From Asterella californica (taxonomy: Eukaryota; Streptophyta; Marchantiopsida; Marchantiales; Aytoniaceae): a stretch of DNA of 64,000 nt. The position numbers and the translations under genes were made by a program. Where the stretch lies: positions 6,758,001 to 6,822,000 of the forward strand of contig JAYKYS010000016.1 of assembly GCA_036924285.1 (NCBI GenBank). The letters are read 5' to 3'. How positions within the stretch are numbered: the stretch's first letter is position 1; the number at the start of each line of letters is the position of its first letter. This document shows, piece by piece, positions 44,396 through 55,440 of this stretch. Under the pieces are notes generated by a model that saw only the letters and a list, made by a program, of their open reading frames with translations, searched no databases and was not told where the DNA came from.

Positions 44396-45740
44396 ATACC
44401 TAAACACGTGAGTGAGATGTCTTTCCTAAACTGCCTTGCTATTTTCTAAACTTGAGAAGAATTTTTTTCTAAAGCACCAAGCACCCTAAGCAGCAGTCGC
44501 ACGATAGAGCGTCTAGAAACCTGAAGAAAAATTATTATTTTTTGGCACCAAGCACCTTAAACCGACGACCGCAGGAGAGGGTGTCAAGCACCCTAAGGCC
44601 GTGTCGCAGGCCGCATTGTCAAAGTGAATTCCAAGATTCAAACTTGAGACCTCTTTCTTTCTCAAGTTCACTTTCCTACAAATGTTGATGACAGATTTCT
44701 CTCCTGCACATTAATAAATGGTTCATGTTTCATCTCTAAGTCCCTGCCCAGATTCGCACGTGTCATTAGGAAAATGGCATGAGTCTCGAGCACATTAGTT
44801 TGTGTATCTATGATATCATTGTAAGGTTTGTATGATTCGTCACCTTCACTTTATAAACACTCTTGGGCAAATCATACACTTTCCTCCACATAAATATGAG
44901 TTAATTATCTTGCTTTATAGATAATAACAAGAGTTAAATCCGGATGAAAGTCGGACGCAAAGGTTAAACAAAAAATAGAAAAATTTGCTTCTTACTTATG
45001 ACAAGGAGGGTAGGTTGTATATAAACTGGAGGGATGTTATTCTACAATGTCTAAACTGATTTCTGAAGAAACTTATAAATTTGAGACTGCAATATATTCC
45101 TATAATTTACATTGTATTAAACCCTCGGTGCCCTTACAAATATTACCGAGCAGGAACTCTTTTTGCAGATCCACTGTCGGGGAGAAAAATTTAACCTGTA
45201 AACCCAAATGTTTTTGCTGATTACATTTTCTTGCTATGATGGAATCTGTTAAGCAATGACTTAAATCAAAGCTTTCTAATAGCTTTACATTATGTAATTT
45301 GCTTGAAATAAACGTTTGAATATCGATTGAAAAATGTACACACACAAAATTCTGTGATCTTTTGGAAAAAATCAAATATTCTCTTCAAAACATGGGAGAA
45401 AAGAACAATATTTTCTTTTCTCTATTTATACTCGCCCTGGAGGTTTAACAGTATGAACATTATTACAATTGTTAAAATTCAGTCCAATAATATACATTGA
45501 AAGTGTACGTATGCAAGAGAGAAGGAAGAGGCCAAGCTGAAAACTCGGAGGTCAAAATACAGTGTGCGGATAAGAGACTTCGCCATAGAGACAACAAGCG
45601 GGAAATGCCGCTGCAAAATAAAGAGAACAGATTGACGGTGTCAAGACGGCCAGATGTTTAAATCTTCTTCTTCTTAATGTCTCTTTGACCACGAATGAAC
45701 ATATTGTGTAAAATTAGTTGCACACTTTATTTATTATTAC
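44396..45740. other. intergenic, no gene seen
   Basis: GCACCAAGCACC(C/T)TAA occurs near 44475 and 44546, a short imperfect repeat. I found nothing else I can support. Confidence 0.45.
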
Positions 45741-45749
45741 TTGCTCTTA

Positions 45750-46080
45750 CGAGAATATGCATGCAACATGAACTTTCTGGGAACTTTTTTCTCCTTTTGT
45801 TAACAGGGAATTATATAAGTGTTAAATAAAATATATGTACTAAGTAGATATAAATAATTAAAATATTTCATAGACATTATTTGTTAGCCCATGCCTGCAA
45901 ACACGGGGAGAGCAGGAAAAAACCAATAAGGCTAGTGTGGATTGTCATGCTTCAGGAGATACAAGTACGGGGTACTGTACTCGATAAATAATAATTTAAT
46001 CAGACATTTGATTTAATACCTAACCCTTCTGGCCTTCATGTCTATCCATGCACGAGAAAGTGCATGGATAGACATGAAAC
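45750..46080. repeat. fold-back family copy with an exchanged hairpin
   Basis: It matches 48228-48490 over about 280 bp: GAGAATATGCATGCAA, GGAATTATATAA, TAAATAAAATATAT, ACTAAGTAGAT, AATAATTAAAATATT and TTTAATACCTAACCC. Where the right arm of hairpin B should follow, a different hairpin stands at 46035-46078 with perfect 19-bp arms (TTCATGTCTATCCATGCAC). Confidence 0.75.
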
Positions 46081-46719
46081 TTACGATATGTTTAGTGTTT
46101 CTACGATGTATGTCTTGATGTTATGAAAACTTAGTCTTAAAAGATCGACTATGTAGACAAGTGTTAGATGAGAATACTGAAAAACCCATACGTCAAATGC
46201 AGTTAAGCATTCAACAGATCACTATTATCTTAGTCTTCACCTACAAAAAATTGAGAGAAGAATCCAGAGGTATCATCTGAAAATATATTACGGATAAAAT
46301 ACAGATGATTGCCAGATAGATACGATAAGATTATCTGGATACGCATTGTAGTTTTGAGGGTTCACCGGATACGGATTAGTCCGGATTGCGATTCGTACGA
46401 GTTGGTGTTTGGATACATCCCACCGTTAGCCAATTAATAAGTTTTTGATCTTGGTCTAAAGGTCTAACCATGTGTTGCTAAAGACACGGTTAGAAGAGAC
46501 TTTGTCTTTGATGATCGGATTTTTGATCGATCAATCAAGTGTATAAGAGAATTCTGTACAAAAAAATTTTATAATTTTAGGAGAAACTTATACACTATAT
46601 CTGAATGCAATGTTGTATGATGAATGAATGTTCAGATCCATGTACAAGATACTCTGATGTATTTCTGTAAAACACGAGTAATAATCATTGTAGATCATCG
46701 CCTTGGACTAATAGATTAT

Positions 46720-46860
46720 TATTTATAAGTTTAATGTTTTATCAAACTCTTCTCAGCAGAAAGGTCAGATGAAAAATTAAACGCTTGTATATTCTCTTTG
46801 TTCATCGAAAGAAAAAGGAGGTGAATATGCAAAGAAGTGAGATACTAATATGCATGTGAC
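46720..46860. repeat. fold-back module (hairpin B then A)
   Basis: An imperfect GTTTAATGTTTTATC / GATGAAAAATTAAAC stem (46728-46782) is followed by TATTCTCTTT / AAAAAGGAGGTGAATA (46786-46829). Confidence 0.6.
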
Positions 46861-47164
46861 TTAGATATTTTGGCAGAAGGAAAGGAGAAGACAAGTGCAT
46901 AGCACTGAAGGAAAAGCTTGGAGTGTACAAATGACGCTCAGACTTTGTCAAGAAATATAAAAGTTATGCATATACATGTATGATAAGGTTTAGGGAATAT
47001 ACCATTAGTATTAAAAAATGTAAATATTATATATGAATTCTAGACTAAGGTAATCTGAGAAAATATATTTTTATAATTATGATACGTTCTCTAATAGTTC
47101 TGAGGAAATACAGAGAAAACCCGTAACAGCGTGCTTCCAAACGTATAATCCAGAACTTGTGTAC

Positions 47165-47300
47165 TAAACTGTCATGGTTTAATTGTAAGATTCATTTACT
47201 ACCAAACTTTTCTTGGCAAAAAGGTTAAGTATTAAGTTAATGCATATTCTCTCTTCATCTTGAGAGGCGAGGTGAAATATGCACACACTTCTTCTGAGTG
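47165..47300. repeat. fold-back module (decayed B then A)
   Basis: GTTTAATTGTAAGATT...AAAGGTTAAGTATTAAGTTAA is followed at 47240-47283 by GCATATTCTCTC / GAGGTGAAATATGC. Confidence 0.55.
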
Positions 47301-47649
47301 TGCATGCAAGGTGTACATATGCATGAGGAAAGGAAAAAGACAAACATGGAGAGAGAGCAAAATCTAGTGAAGCAATTGGATCAGACATGGCAACGAGATC
47401 TTTTTCTAACTTTTGGGTTATATTAATCAATGTTAGATTAATCTTTGTGTAACAGTTGTTAGTTTTAATTTTATAAATACTAACTGATAATTATAATATA
47501 ACTTTAAAATGGAAAAATATATTTCGAAAATATATATTATATATAACATACATGCCAAAACTTCCAGAGAAAACTTATAAACAATGTAGGAGAAAGCCTG
47601 CTCCAAGAAGCATAAGACAAGCATCTTGTCATGTAAAAACTTGACTTTT

Positions 47650-47715
47650 GTTATAGGTTTAATTTATCACCTAACCCTTCCCGTCAAATAAGTTAAGTGA
47701 TAAATTAATAAAAAG
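47650..47715. repeat. fold-back hairpin B
   Basis: TTTAATTTATCACCTAAC and GTTAAGTGATAAATTAA pair across about 13 nt with one mismatch (47658-47708). Confidence 0.75.
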
Positions 47716-48214
47716 AAATGGTCAAATTTGGTTACTATAAACACGATTGAGAACTTTACACTTTTGCCTGAAATGTGTTGAAACAGATTTTCCCATAAGC
47801 ATAACAAAATGTATTATCCGTAGAGAAGTCTGACACAAGGAATATTACATGTCCGAGTTCCATGACGGGAATCTCTCCAGATCTTGTGAAGGCACCTCCA
47901 TCCGTTGATCCCGACGGCTGACGCCATATCTCCATGCTACGCCGTAGTGCTGCACTGTACCTCCACTTTCCACCATATTTAAATTAGTACATTATTACTT
48001 AAATCCAATTGCGCTATGATGGTCGATTTATTGCCTGCGTTGATATATTCTTCTTGGCAACTTTGTACCTGCTCCTTTTTCTCTTATCCTCAGTGCGCTT
48101 CTGTGGGACTTGGACTCCATACGAAGATATCTTTTGCAGCATATTGCTTTGTAGCTGTATATATGTATAATGTTGCACGTCAGCTTTAATTCTGTGATAT
48201 AGTGCATTTTACAA

Positions 48215-48590
48215 GGTACGGTAAGAGAATATATGCATGCAAACTGAACTTTTGGGAACTTATGTTCTGTTTTTGTTATGAGAGAATTATATAAATATTA
48301 AATAAAATATATATACTAAGTAGATGTAAATAATTAAAATATTCCATAAACGCTATTTGTTTACTTGAAAACACTGAGAGAACCGACAAAAACCTATAAA
48401 TGTAGACTGGATTCTCGCACTTCAAAAATACAAGTCCTGGATACTATACTCATGAATATATAATTATACTCTGGTGTTTAATTTAATACCTAACCCTTTC
48501 GATAGAAAAGGTTAGGTATTAAATTAAACGGACATGCATTTCTCTCTCTTTCTGAACTCGGAAGAGAGTGAATAGCTATGCATGCTTACC
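48215..48590. repeat. fold-back element, well preserved copy
   Basis: The body shared with 45750-46030 leads into hairpin B with perfect 20-bp arms (GTTTAATTTAATACCTAACC, 48476-48495, and its complement 48510-48529). Hairpin A follows at 48535-48582 (GCATTTCTCTCTCTTTC / GGAAGAGAGTGAATAGCTATGC). Confidence 0.82.
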
Positions 48591-49589
48591 AAGAGAATCT
48601 TCCTACGACAGTACAAGATGATGGAATTTACCTAAGAACGCAAGAACTTGAAAAAGAACGTTCATGTATAACAGAGAGGACTCTACTGGGGTGTCAAAGT
48701 TGGAACTTTTTCAAATATTTTTAATTCACAAGAGGGAGTTATAATTTCGACTAGACATTTGTCGATGTATTTTTTTTTAAAGTTATTTTGCCTTGAGTTC
48801 TTGCAATAGATAATTCTTAAAGATTTCAAAAGAATAAAAGATTGCCTTCAGCGATCTATGGTTCTAAACAAAACTAATCGATTATAAATTATGAATGATT
48901 TCTTCGTAACATTTAGAAATATTTTCGTTTAACTTGGACACCCCTTATTAGGTCGCACCCGCACTACAGTCACGGCGAAGTGTGCGTTTAATTTTACACC
49001 AAACGCTTCTCGTGGAAAGATTTGGTGTAAAAAAAGAAAAAAAGAAATCTTTACCGCTTTGCATCAACAAGGAAGAAAGGCAAAAGTGAGAATGTCTTCG
49101 TCTACAGTGGTCCTCGGGCTTCTTAACTATAGTTACTACAACTCTATAAGATGTTTTAATCCCTCGTGGAAACCAATAGTGCTCAAGTGGTTCTTCTACA
49201 CTTTGCAAGGAAGAACATAGCCATCTCCAAATGTTGGACTTCCACTATACAGAAACTCTTTAAAATTGTGAAATGGAATGTACGATAGAACTGTTCTAAC
49301 TAGCGTTGCGAGGAGGCACCTGAGAAAAGAATTTGTTTGTGACGGTTACCATAACATCTATATCCAACGACATTTCTTCAAACCAAACCTGCAATCTTAA
49401 GTTGATGCAGGCTTTTTATGACCGTATTAAACCTGAAGTTATCAGTACATGACATATCTGTAATTGTATTAGTTTTATGAACATTTCATCAACTTGAGTT
49501 TAGTGAAAGAGAAAACGCCACGCAAAGAATAACCAACGCATGGAAAGACCCCATCAAGCCGAACAAAGGAAAGAGGGAAAGCATTATTG

Positions 49590-49900
49590 ACTTCCTTGCA
49601 TTATCCCTGCTTCCGAGTTCAGAAGAGCTGATAATGCAAAGAGAGTTTAATTTACCTAATCCTTCCGGCGAGAAGGGTTAGGTGATAAATTAAACTGCAT
49701 ATAAGAACTGCTTAACGACTACACTGTTGCTCGCATTTCTTTTCTCCACGGTGCCCTCTAACCCACTTCCCTTATGGGTTCTGTCCGCAACATCCGGTAC
49801 GTAGTTTATACTTAACATATAACATATATAAAAATAATAAATTTATTTTAGAACTATTGAAATTATTCTATATAACCTTTATATAATTTTCATAACATCT
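49590..49900. repeat. fold-back element (hairpin A then B plus body)
   Basis: Hairpin A is TTGCATTATC / GATAATGCAA (49597-49639). Hairpin B is GTTTAATTT.ACCTAATCCTTC / GAAGGGTTAGGTGATAAATT (49645-49695). The body follows with CCCTTATGGGTTCT and TTAACATATAACATATAT, as in the copies at 28.6 and 43.6 kb. Confidence 0.75.
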
Positions 49901-50454
49901 CGAAGACATCCCGTTACAGCGTCTGGTCCAGTGACTTTTTTTTTCCTTTTTTTGTGCTTTTCCTTCACCGGCGGGGGAGCACACTTTGGATGCATATTGG
50001 TTGACTTAGTGAAAGCATTTTGGTTGACTTCACCGTATTTTATATAAAGATTTGGTAGAACTGAGTTGATCACGTATGGACGGTAATCGTAGTGTTGCGT
50101 ATAATAATTTTTAGAAAATAGATTGTAACAACTTCAAGGACATTTTTGCTATGTTGTGAATTTTGGTGGACTTTTGCATGTGTAAATGGTTATAAAGTTG
50201 TAACTATAATCAATGAACAATCATGATAGATCAACATCGTGCGTATGAATCGTTTTATTATCTTCGATTACTATTTACTTATAGTTATTGAGATCGACTA
50301 TTATAACATATATAGTTCTCGAACTTCAATATCTATAAACATTGCTTTCAAAAACATTAAAAATATGATTTTTTAATAAATCTGTACACACATATGTCTC
50401 GTATAAAATATGAAAAGTGATACTCCGAGATGTCGCCTTGTAATGATATATCAT

Positions 50455-50810
50455 AACTTCACCACTAAGCGTCCAAATGAAATAGACGAAGTGCCCATGG
50501 AAAGCTGACAAAGAGCTCTACCTATTGATGTAATGAAAATAACGATCCGAAGTTGTGCAAAAAGCTCATAAGCTAGGACTTAACTTGCTTTTCTCATCTT
50601 TCGAGTCTCGTAACTTCACCTCTAAGCGTCCAAATGAAGTAGACAAAGTGCCCATGGAAAGCTGACAACGAGCTCTACTCATTGATGTAATGAAAGTGAA
50701 GATCCGAAGTTGTGCAAAAAGTCTCATTTTCAGTCTCATGAGTGTCTTTGGAGCAATAATAATAAATATCGAAATAGATTTTCAAGTAAGAGCCGTTTCA
50801 CGACACGACA
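50455..50810 (-). repeat. LTR fragment (family Y) with two tandem repeat units
   Basis: It ends on the plus strand in CACGACACGACA, the same end as the solo LTR at 63136. Two units share GCGTCCAAATGAA.TAGAC (from 50470 and 50637), then GCCCATGGAAAGCTGACAA. The rest of the LTR is missing on the left. It is the 3' LTR remnant of the gypsy relic at 50811-53050. Confidence 0.75.
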
Positions 50811-50929
50811 ACGGTTCAGTCAAGAATTATACCGCCCTCTTCTCATCTTGACTTCGGATCCTAACATAAGCAGATCCGTCGTCTAGTACTCTTGTCTCCT
50901 ATGATGAAAGGTTGGTCAAGAATGAGCGA

Positions 50930-51185
50930 GTATGATGTTGCTTCTTGAACAAAGAAGTTTTGCTCGATAGCAACATCACGTATGAGCACTCTAACATCCG
51001 GACAGACTCCATACAAATCTCCTCTTGTGTTGTTGGCTGCTCTTATGACCCACCCATGCTCTGTCTATAAGCCACCTCTTGTTCTTGTACAACTCTTTCC
51101 ACATGATGTTGATTTCTGATCCATGGTCAATTAGAGCAACCACCGGCTCATCCAAATCTCCAATCCTCATCAATGTCTATGTCGT
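50930..51185 (-). pseudogene. retropepsin domain of the second gypsy relic, frameshifted
   Basis: The first part gives RIGDLDEPVVALIDHGSEIN followed by IMWKELYKNKRW. After a frameshift near 51060 the second part gives HGWVIRAANNTRGDLYG, then EQNFFVQEATSYSLILDQPF. ALIDHGSEINIM is a retropepsin-type active site with H in the T/S position. The domain is followed by a stop and then by LTR sequence instead of RT. Confidence 0.72.
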
Positions 51186-51224
51186 AGCTCGAGCTTAGTG
51201 ATTGTGAATGTAATGACATGAGCT

Positions 51225-52974
51225 TTACTTCTCATCTTCCTCTTCATCCTCTACCCTACGTCTTCGATCTCTTTCTTCCTCTGAAGAATATACACTGCAC
51301 TTTGCAAGCTCTCTCTCCTCATCCACATACATCTTAGTATCCAAAGCATGCGGCCTCGATGTCCGATTGTAGTTTGTATGCAGCCGACTTATCTTTCTCT
51401 TTCTGAGACTCCTTTGCTCTTTCTTTCGATGGAGAAGGAGTATCATCCATCGGTAGATCTTGAGCTCCTTCCTCTCGAACCTCTTGACGAACCTTCTCCC
51501 TTCGAGTCTATCTCTTGGAAGAAGTTCCTTCCCGTGCATCCTTTGAATCTCGCTTTCTCTTCTCTTCCAACAATGTTTCGTGTTGGTTTTTGACGATATA
51601 AGCATGTCCTGATAGAGCTTCTATCGGATCCTCCCATCCAGTATCCCTTCGGATTGTAGCCGCTGTCCTCAACAATGTCTCACGTGTCATCTTTCTTTTC
51701 TGTTTCATGAAGCTGATAGATGATCACAATCCACTCGGCTCAACATGCTCGTTAAAACTCCTCTCAGCTTGATCTTCAACCCTTGTGCCATAGGTTCTAA
51801 CCTCTACTATTGCAACTGCTTGTGCTAATAAGTGGTCCTCAACCAACTTCTTCATCTCTCCTCTACCAAACTTGGTCTGAAGAAGTGCACCGGTATCTCT
51901 CAATGCTACTTTCTCATTTTCAAGAAGACCACTCCTTGTTGTAAGATATTTGTGAACTCCTTGCAATCTCTGCATGGATGATCGATATCATCGCACTAGA
52001 TCCATCATTGGATCCAACCTTGCTTCCCCACGGGTTTTGCTCCGCTTGTAGACCCTTGCTCTTTCAATCTAGTGAGCTTGATCTGCAAGTCTCGCATTCC
52101 ACGCATGATCTCCTCAAAGCTTGAATCATTCTTCTTCAGAGATACTATAGGTGCTTGGACAACCAAAACAATTGGAGCAACTGATATCATCTGTCTAGCG
52201 ACAGGAACCATTGGTCTCGAACCACAGGAACATGTGCTACAACAGTCAGTGTTGGTGTTGGTCTCCTAATAGGAACCTTCTCTCATCTTCGCTTCCTCTT
52301 GGTAAGCAGACCAACTGCTTCCTCAACTTTCTTCCAGCTACTAGTCAATCTATCGTCTTCCTCCTGATCCTCCAAAAGTACCTCCAGCTTCTCTTGCAAC
52401 TTCTCATCTGCAGCCCGAAGAAATAACTCTATCTTGTTGGACTGCAACGTTAACTGTTCCATCCTAGTCAGTCGAGAAAACTATTTCTCAAACTCCTTGA
52501 GTAACTTAGTAGCTTGTAACCCTTCCTCGTTTGCTCAACCCACTCCAAGAATGACTTCTTGGTGATCCGATCAGAGTCCTCCAAGAAGTACTCACCCATC
52601 TAAGCACTAGCAAACATCTCCTAATCCTTGTCAAAATGCTTCGTTAGCATTTTAACGTGATCTCTAATCTCTAGAGCTGCTGCCAACTCAAACGTCTCAA
52701 TCATCTCATCTTTTGATACCCGATTCAGCTCCATCTCTTTCACATAATGCCTCCGATATCTTGAGACATCTCTCTCATCAAATTGGTCAATCTTGCTGAC
52801 CACTACTTGAAGCGTCTTTGTTGTCAAATCTTCCTTCTGCTCATCAGACTATTGTTGCCGTAAGAACAATGTGAGTGCTTGAAACATCGATGTTGTTGTC
52901 GGATCCAACTGCACCTTCGGCAATCCACCTGAACCACTAGCCTCATTTCCATCATCGTTCATGTCTCCACTCAT
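51225..52974 (-). pseudogene. gag: gag region of the second gypsy relic
   Basis: Gag opens at ATG 52972-52974 (MSGDMNDDGNEASGSG) and meets TAG near 52850. It continues as VSKIDQFDERDVSRYRRHY and MELNRVSKDEMIETFELAAA (52621-52827), a gag core of the kind found in plant gypsy elements. Later pieces in several frames include a lysine/glutamate-rich linker (DSSFEEIMRGMRDLQIKLTR near 52100) and a very acidic, arginine-rich end (51225-51605). I count at least four stops or frameshifts, and no intact zinc knuckle is visible. Confidence 0.6.
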
Positions 52975-53050
52975 GATTATCAGTCTCCTTTTCAAAGTTC
53001 AAACACATAAGAAATCTCCATCCCAGACTTTCTCGTCGAGTTCACCATCA

Positions 53051-54529
53051 TATCGTGTCGGATTTTACGTGAAGGTTGTCTAGGAAAATGCGAGGTTCCT
53101 GACTGGGTGTCGAACAGAGACAAGACAAAGACAAACAAGCACGAGAACACGCGTCGCTAGGTATATCAACTCCTATTTTGTATACACTCCTGATTCTTCT
53201 TCTCTAAGAATACAAAACAGAGAAACAAACTTGAGCGGTCTGTAATCTGCACCAACCCCTCTAAAATGAGCCTCTAAATCTCAACCCAGATCCAAAACTA
53301 TCGAAGCGTAGCTCAAAGCAAGAGAAACATCCCTTTGCTAACAAAAAGAGCTGCATCAATATCACACGATTCAAACCCAAGTCCAAACAATGTCCACGTA
53401 CAAACCCTTAGCTAAACCTAGCTACCACAAGCTCACATAACCAACTAGATCTCTAACGAACTGAAAAAGATCTATCGTTCTTTTCGTGATACGGTCTTCA
53501 GATGTCGATAGGGGTCTTCTTCCTTGACTTCATTGGGCTAAGAAACCTTCAGATCCAACTTTCGACAGTCGAGATATTGCCGATTTTTGGTCGTAGATGA
53601 CCAAACCTTCAAAAACTCCTCCCGACGACTTAACACCGTACACACCGCTCAAACGAAGGGTTTGATCTGATATTTGTCTTCTCTGGTAGATAGATCTAGC
53701 TACCCTGAAGAGACTCCAAACAAGCGGTGTGGAGTTCTCTTCGCAAAACCAGGCAAGAAATTTGATCGCATGATGCAAAAGACTGACATAAATCGACTCC
53801 TAGTGGCTCAAACTCGCTTACCACACCCAAACCAACAATCCAATCCACACACGATCTTCTCGTATGCGTAGGTGAAGACTCTTTGATCGCATAGGCACCA
53901 AGAACGAAAAGTTTGGCTCACCGATCGCGAAAAACAACCCATTCTCAGATCGTAGGTGATAAAAAATAGACGTAAGCGCTTCCCTACGAGCCAACTTTCT
54001 TCACATCTCTCAAATACTCCGATGAAACTTCGTATCGTCTTCAATTTCCCGAAGAACTCGGTGTTCTGATCCCAATGGATCCAAGGACAGCAAGTTTGGA
54101 CTCCTGAACGGCCCAAACGGTCCAACTGTCCTTCACATGTCACTGAAGCAATCCAAAACCTTCTCTGTGTCTCAATTTTTCCTAGAACACACACCTCGAT
54201 CCACCTCTTCACAAACTGACACTTAGCTGCACAGATCTGAAACAATGACACCTTGAGCGCATGCATTGGACTTCCCAATTCACATTGACAAGTCGTAGAA
54301 ACAAGCTAAGCCCTTAAGCTGCCCCTTTACGTCAGTCGCTATACGCAAAAGTTTTCATAGATAATGAGCAAGCAGACCCCTTGCGTCCTTAGTATATCCC
54401 CAAGAGCTACAAATACCCAGTCAGGAATAGTAAGCTAGGGCCTAGCTTGATTTTCTCTTCTTTCGAGTATCATAACTTCACCACTAAGCGTTCAAATGAA
54501 ATAGACGAAGTGCCCATAGAAAACTGAGG
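53051..54529 (-). repeat. LTR (family Y), 5' LTR of the second gypsy relic, truncated
   Basis: It aligns with the solo LTR at 61110-63136 from its start (TATCGTGTCGG here, TGTCGCGTCGG there) through GTGAAGG, AATGCGAGGTTCCTGACTG, GCGTAGCTCAAAGCAAGAGAA, AGATAGATCTAGCTACCCTGAA and GGATCCAAGGACAGCAAGTT to AAATACCCAGTCAG. It keeps a single 157-bp-type unit and then stops abruptly at 54529, where a different LTR-like sequence begins. Confidence 0.82.
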
Positions 54530-55153
54530 TGTAACACCCGTGCTAGACGACTTCTGCGAAGCAGGAGCAGTTTTCTGGAGGTGTGAGAAGCCGAGTTGAA
54601 CCCCTAGAAGCCGAGAATTGCTTCGGGAAGACAGTACTGAGAAGATCGGAAGAAGTGACCTGGAAGCAGGAAGCGTCTTCCCGAGCTTCTCTGTGAATAG
54701 TTGTGTGATATTTTAGTTAGGAGTTGTTTGTTTAGGTCCAGAGCACCTTTTGGTGAATTTGGAAGACGCGTGGTTTTGTGAGAAGACGAGATTTCTAGGC
54801 AAAACTCGTGTATTTTGAACAGATCTTAGAACTTAGAGCAACGTTACTTGTGCAAATCCTCTGTGAGAACGATATCTTGTATACTAAATGGACAAAAAGA
54901 GTAATCTGCGACACTACATAGTTGTTTGTTTGGGTCCAAGACACCTCTTGAAGGGTCTAGAAACCATGTGGTTTTGTGAGAAGACGGGATTTCTAGATAA
55001 AACCCGTGTGTTTGTGTGTTTAAACAGACCTTAGAACTTAGAGTAGTGATACTTGTGCAAATCCTCTGTGGGAACGATATCTTTTATAAAAAATGAGCAA
55101 AAAGAGAAATCTTACGACATTACAAGAATCATTCCTCTATATTCTCTCAGCGG
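54530..55153 (+). repeat. LTR-like fragment (family Z)
   Basis: It starts TGTAACACCCG, a common plant LTR beginning. Its first 195 bp reappear inverted at 60772-60972, sharing GAAGC.GGAGCAG, GGTGTGAGAAGC, GAGTTGAACCC and CCTGGAAGC. A direct duplication of 198 bp follows (GTTGTTTGTTT at 54723 and 54921; units end near 55118). It is bounded on the left by the truncated Y LTR and on the right by an inverted Y fragment. Confidence 0.62.
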
Positions 55154-55440
55154 TGTCGTGTCGTGGACCGGCTCCTACCTGAAAATCTATTTTCGATACT
55201 CATTATCGCTCCAAATACACTCATGGGACTAAAAATGAGACTTTTTGCACAACTTCAGATCTTCACTTTCATTGCATCAATGGACAGAACTCGTTGTCAA
55301 CTGTCCATGAGCACTTCGTCTATTTCATTTGGATGCCTAGTGGAGAAGTTACAAGACTCGAAAGATAGGAAAAGCAAGCTAGGTCCTAGCTTACGGGTTT
55401 TTTGCACAACTTTAGATCTTCACTTTCATTACATCAATGG
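55154..55440 (+). repeat. inverted LTR fragment (family Y)
   Basis: TGTCGTGTCGTGGACCGGCT is the Y-family terminus in the opposite orientation to 53051-54529. It continues through about one and a half 157-bp units and ends at CATCAATGG 55440. It is probably the product of a rearrangement involving the neighbouring Y LTR. Confidence 0.75.

Larger units (their letters stand above)
50811..53050 (-). mobile_element. internal region of a second gypsy relic (gag and protease only)
   Basis: Two LTR-family-Y segments flank this block. It encodes degenerate gag and protease on the minus strand and then reaches the 3' LTR; RT, RNase H and integrase are absent, so about 3 kb of pol has been deleted or never was present. 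The coding sequence is unlike that of the element at 1-6860. Confidence 0.72.

Noticed and set aside
43447..49900. CRISPR-like array of repeated hairpins
   Set aside because: Spacing is irregular, units are hundreds of bases long and diverged, and the context is a plant nuclear genome.
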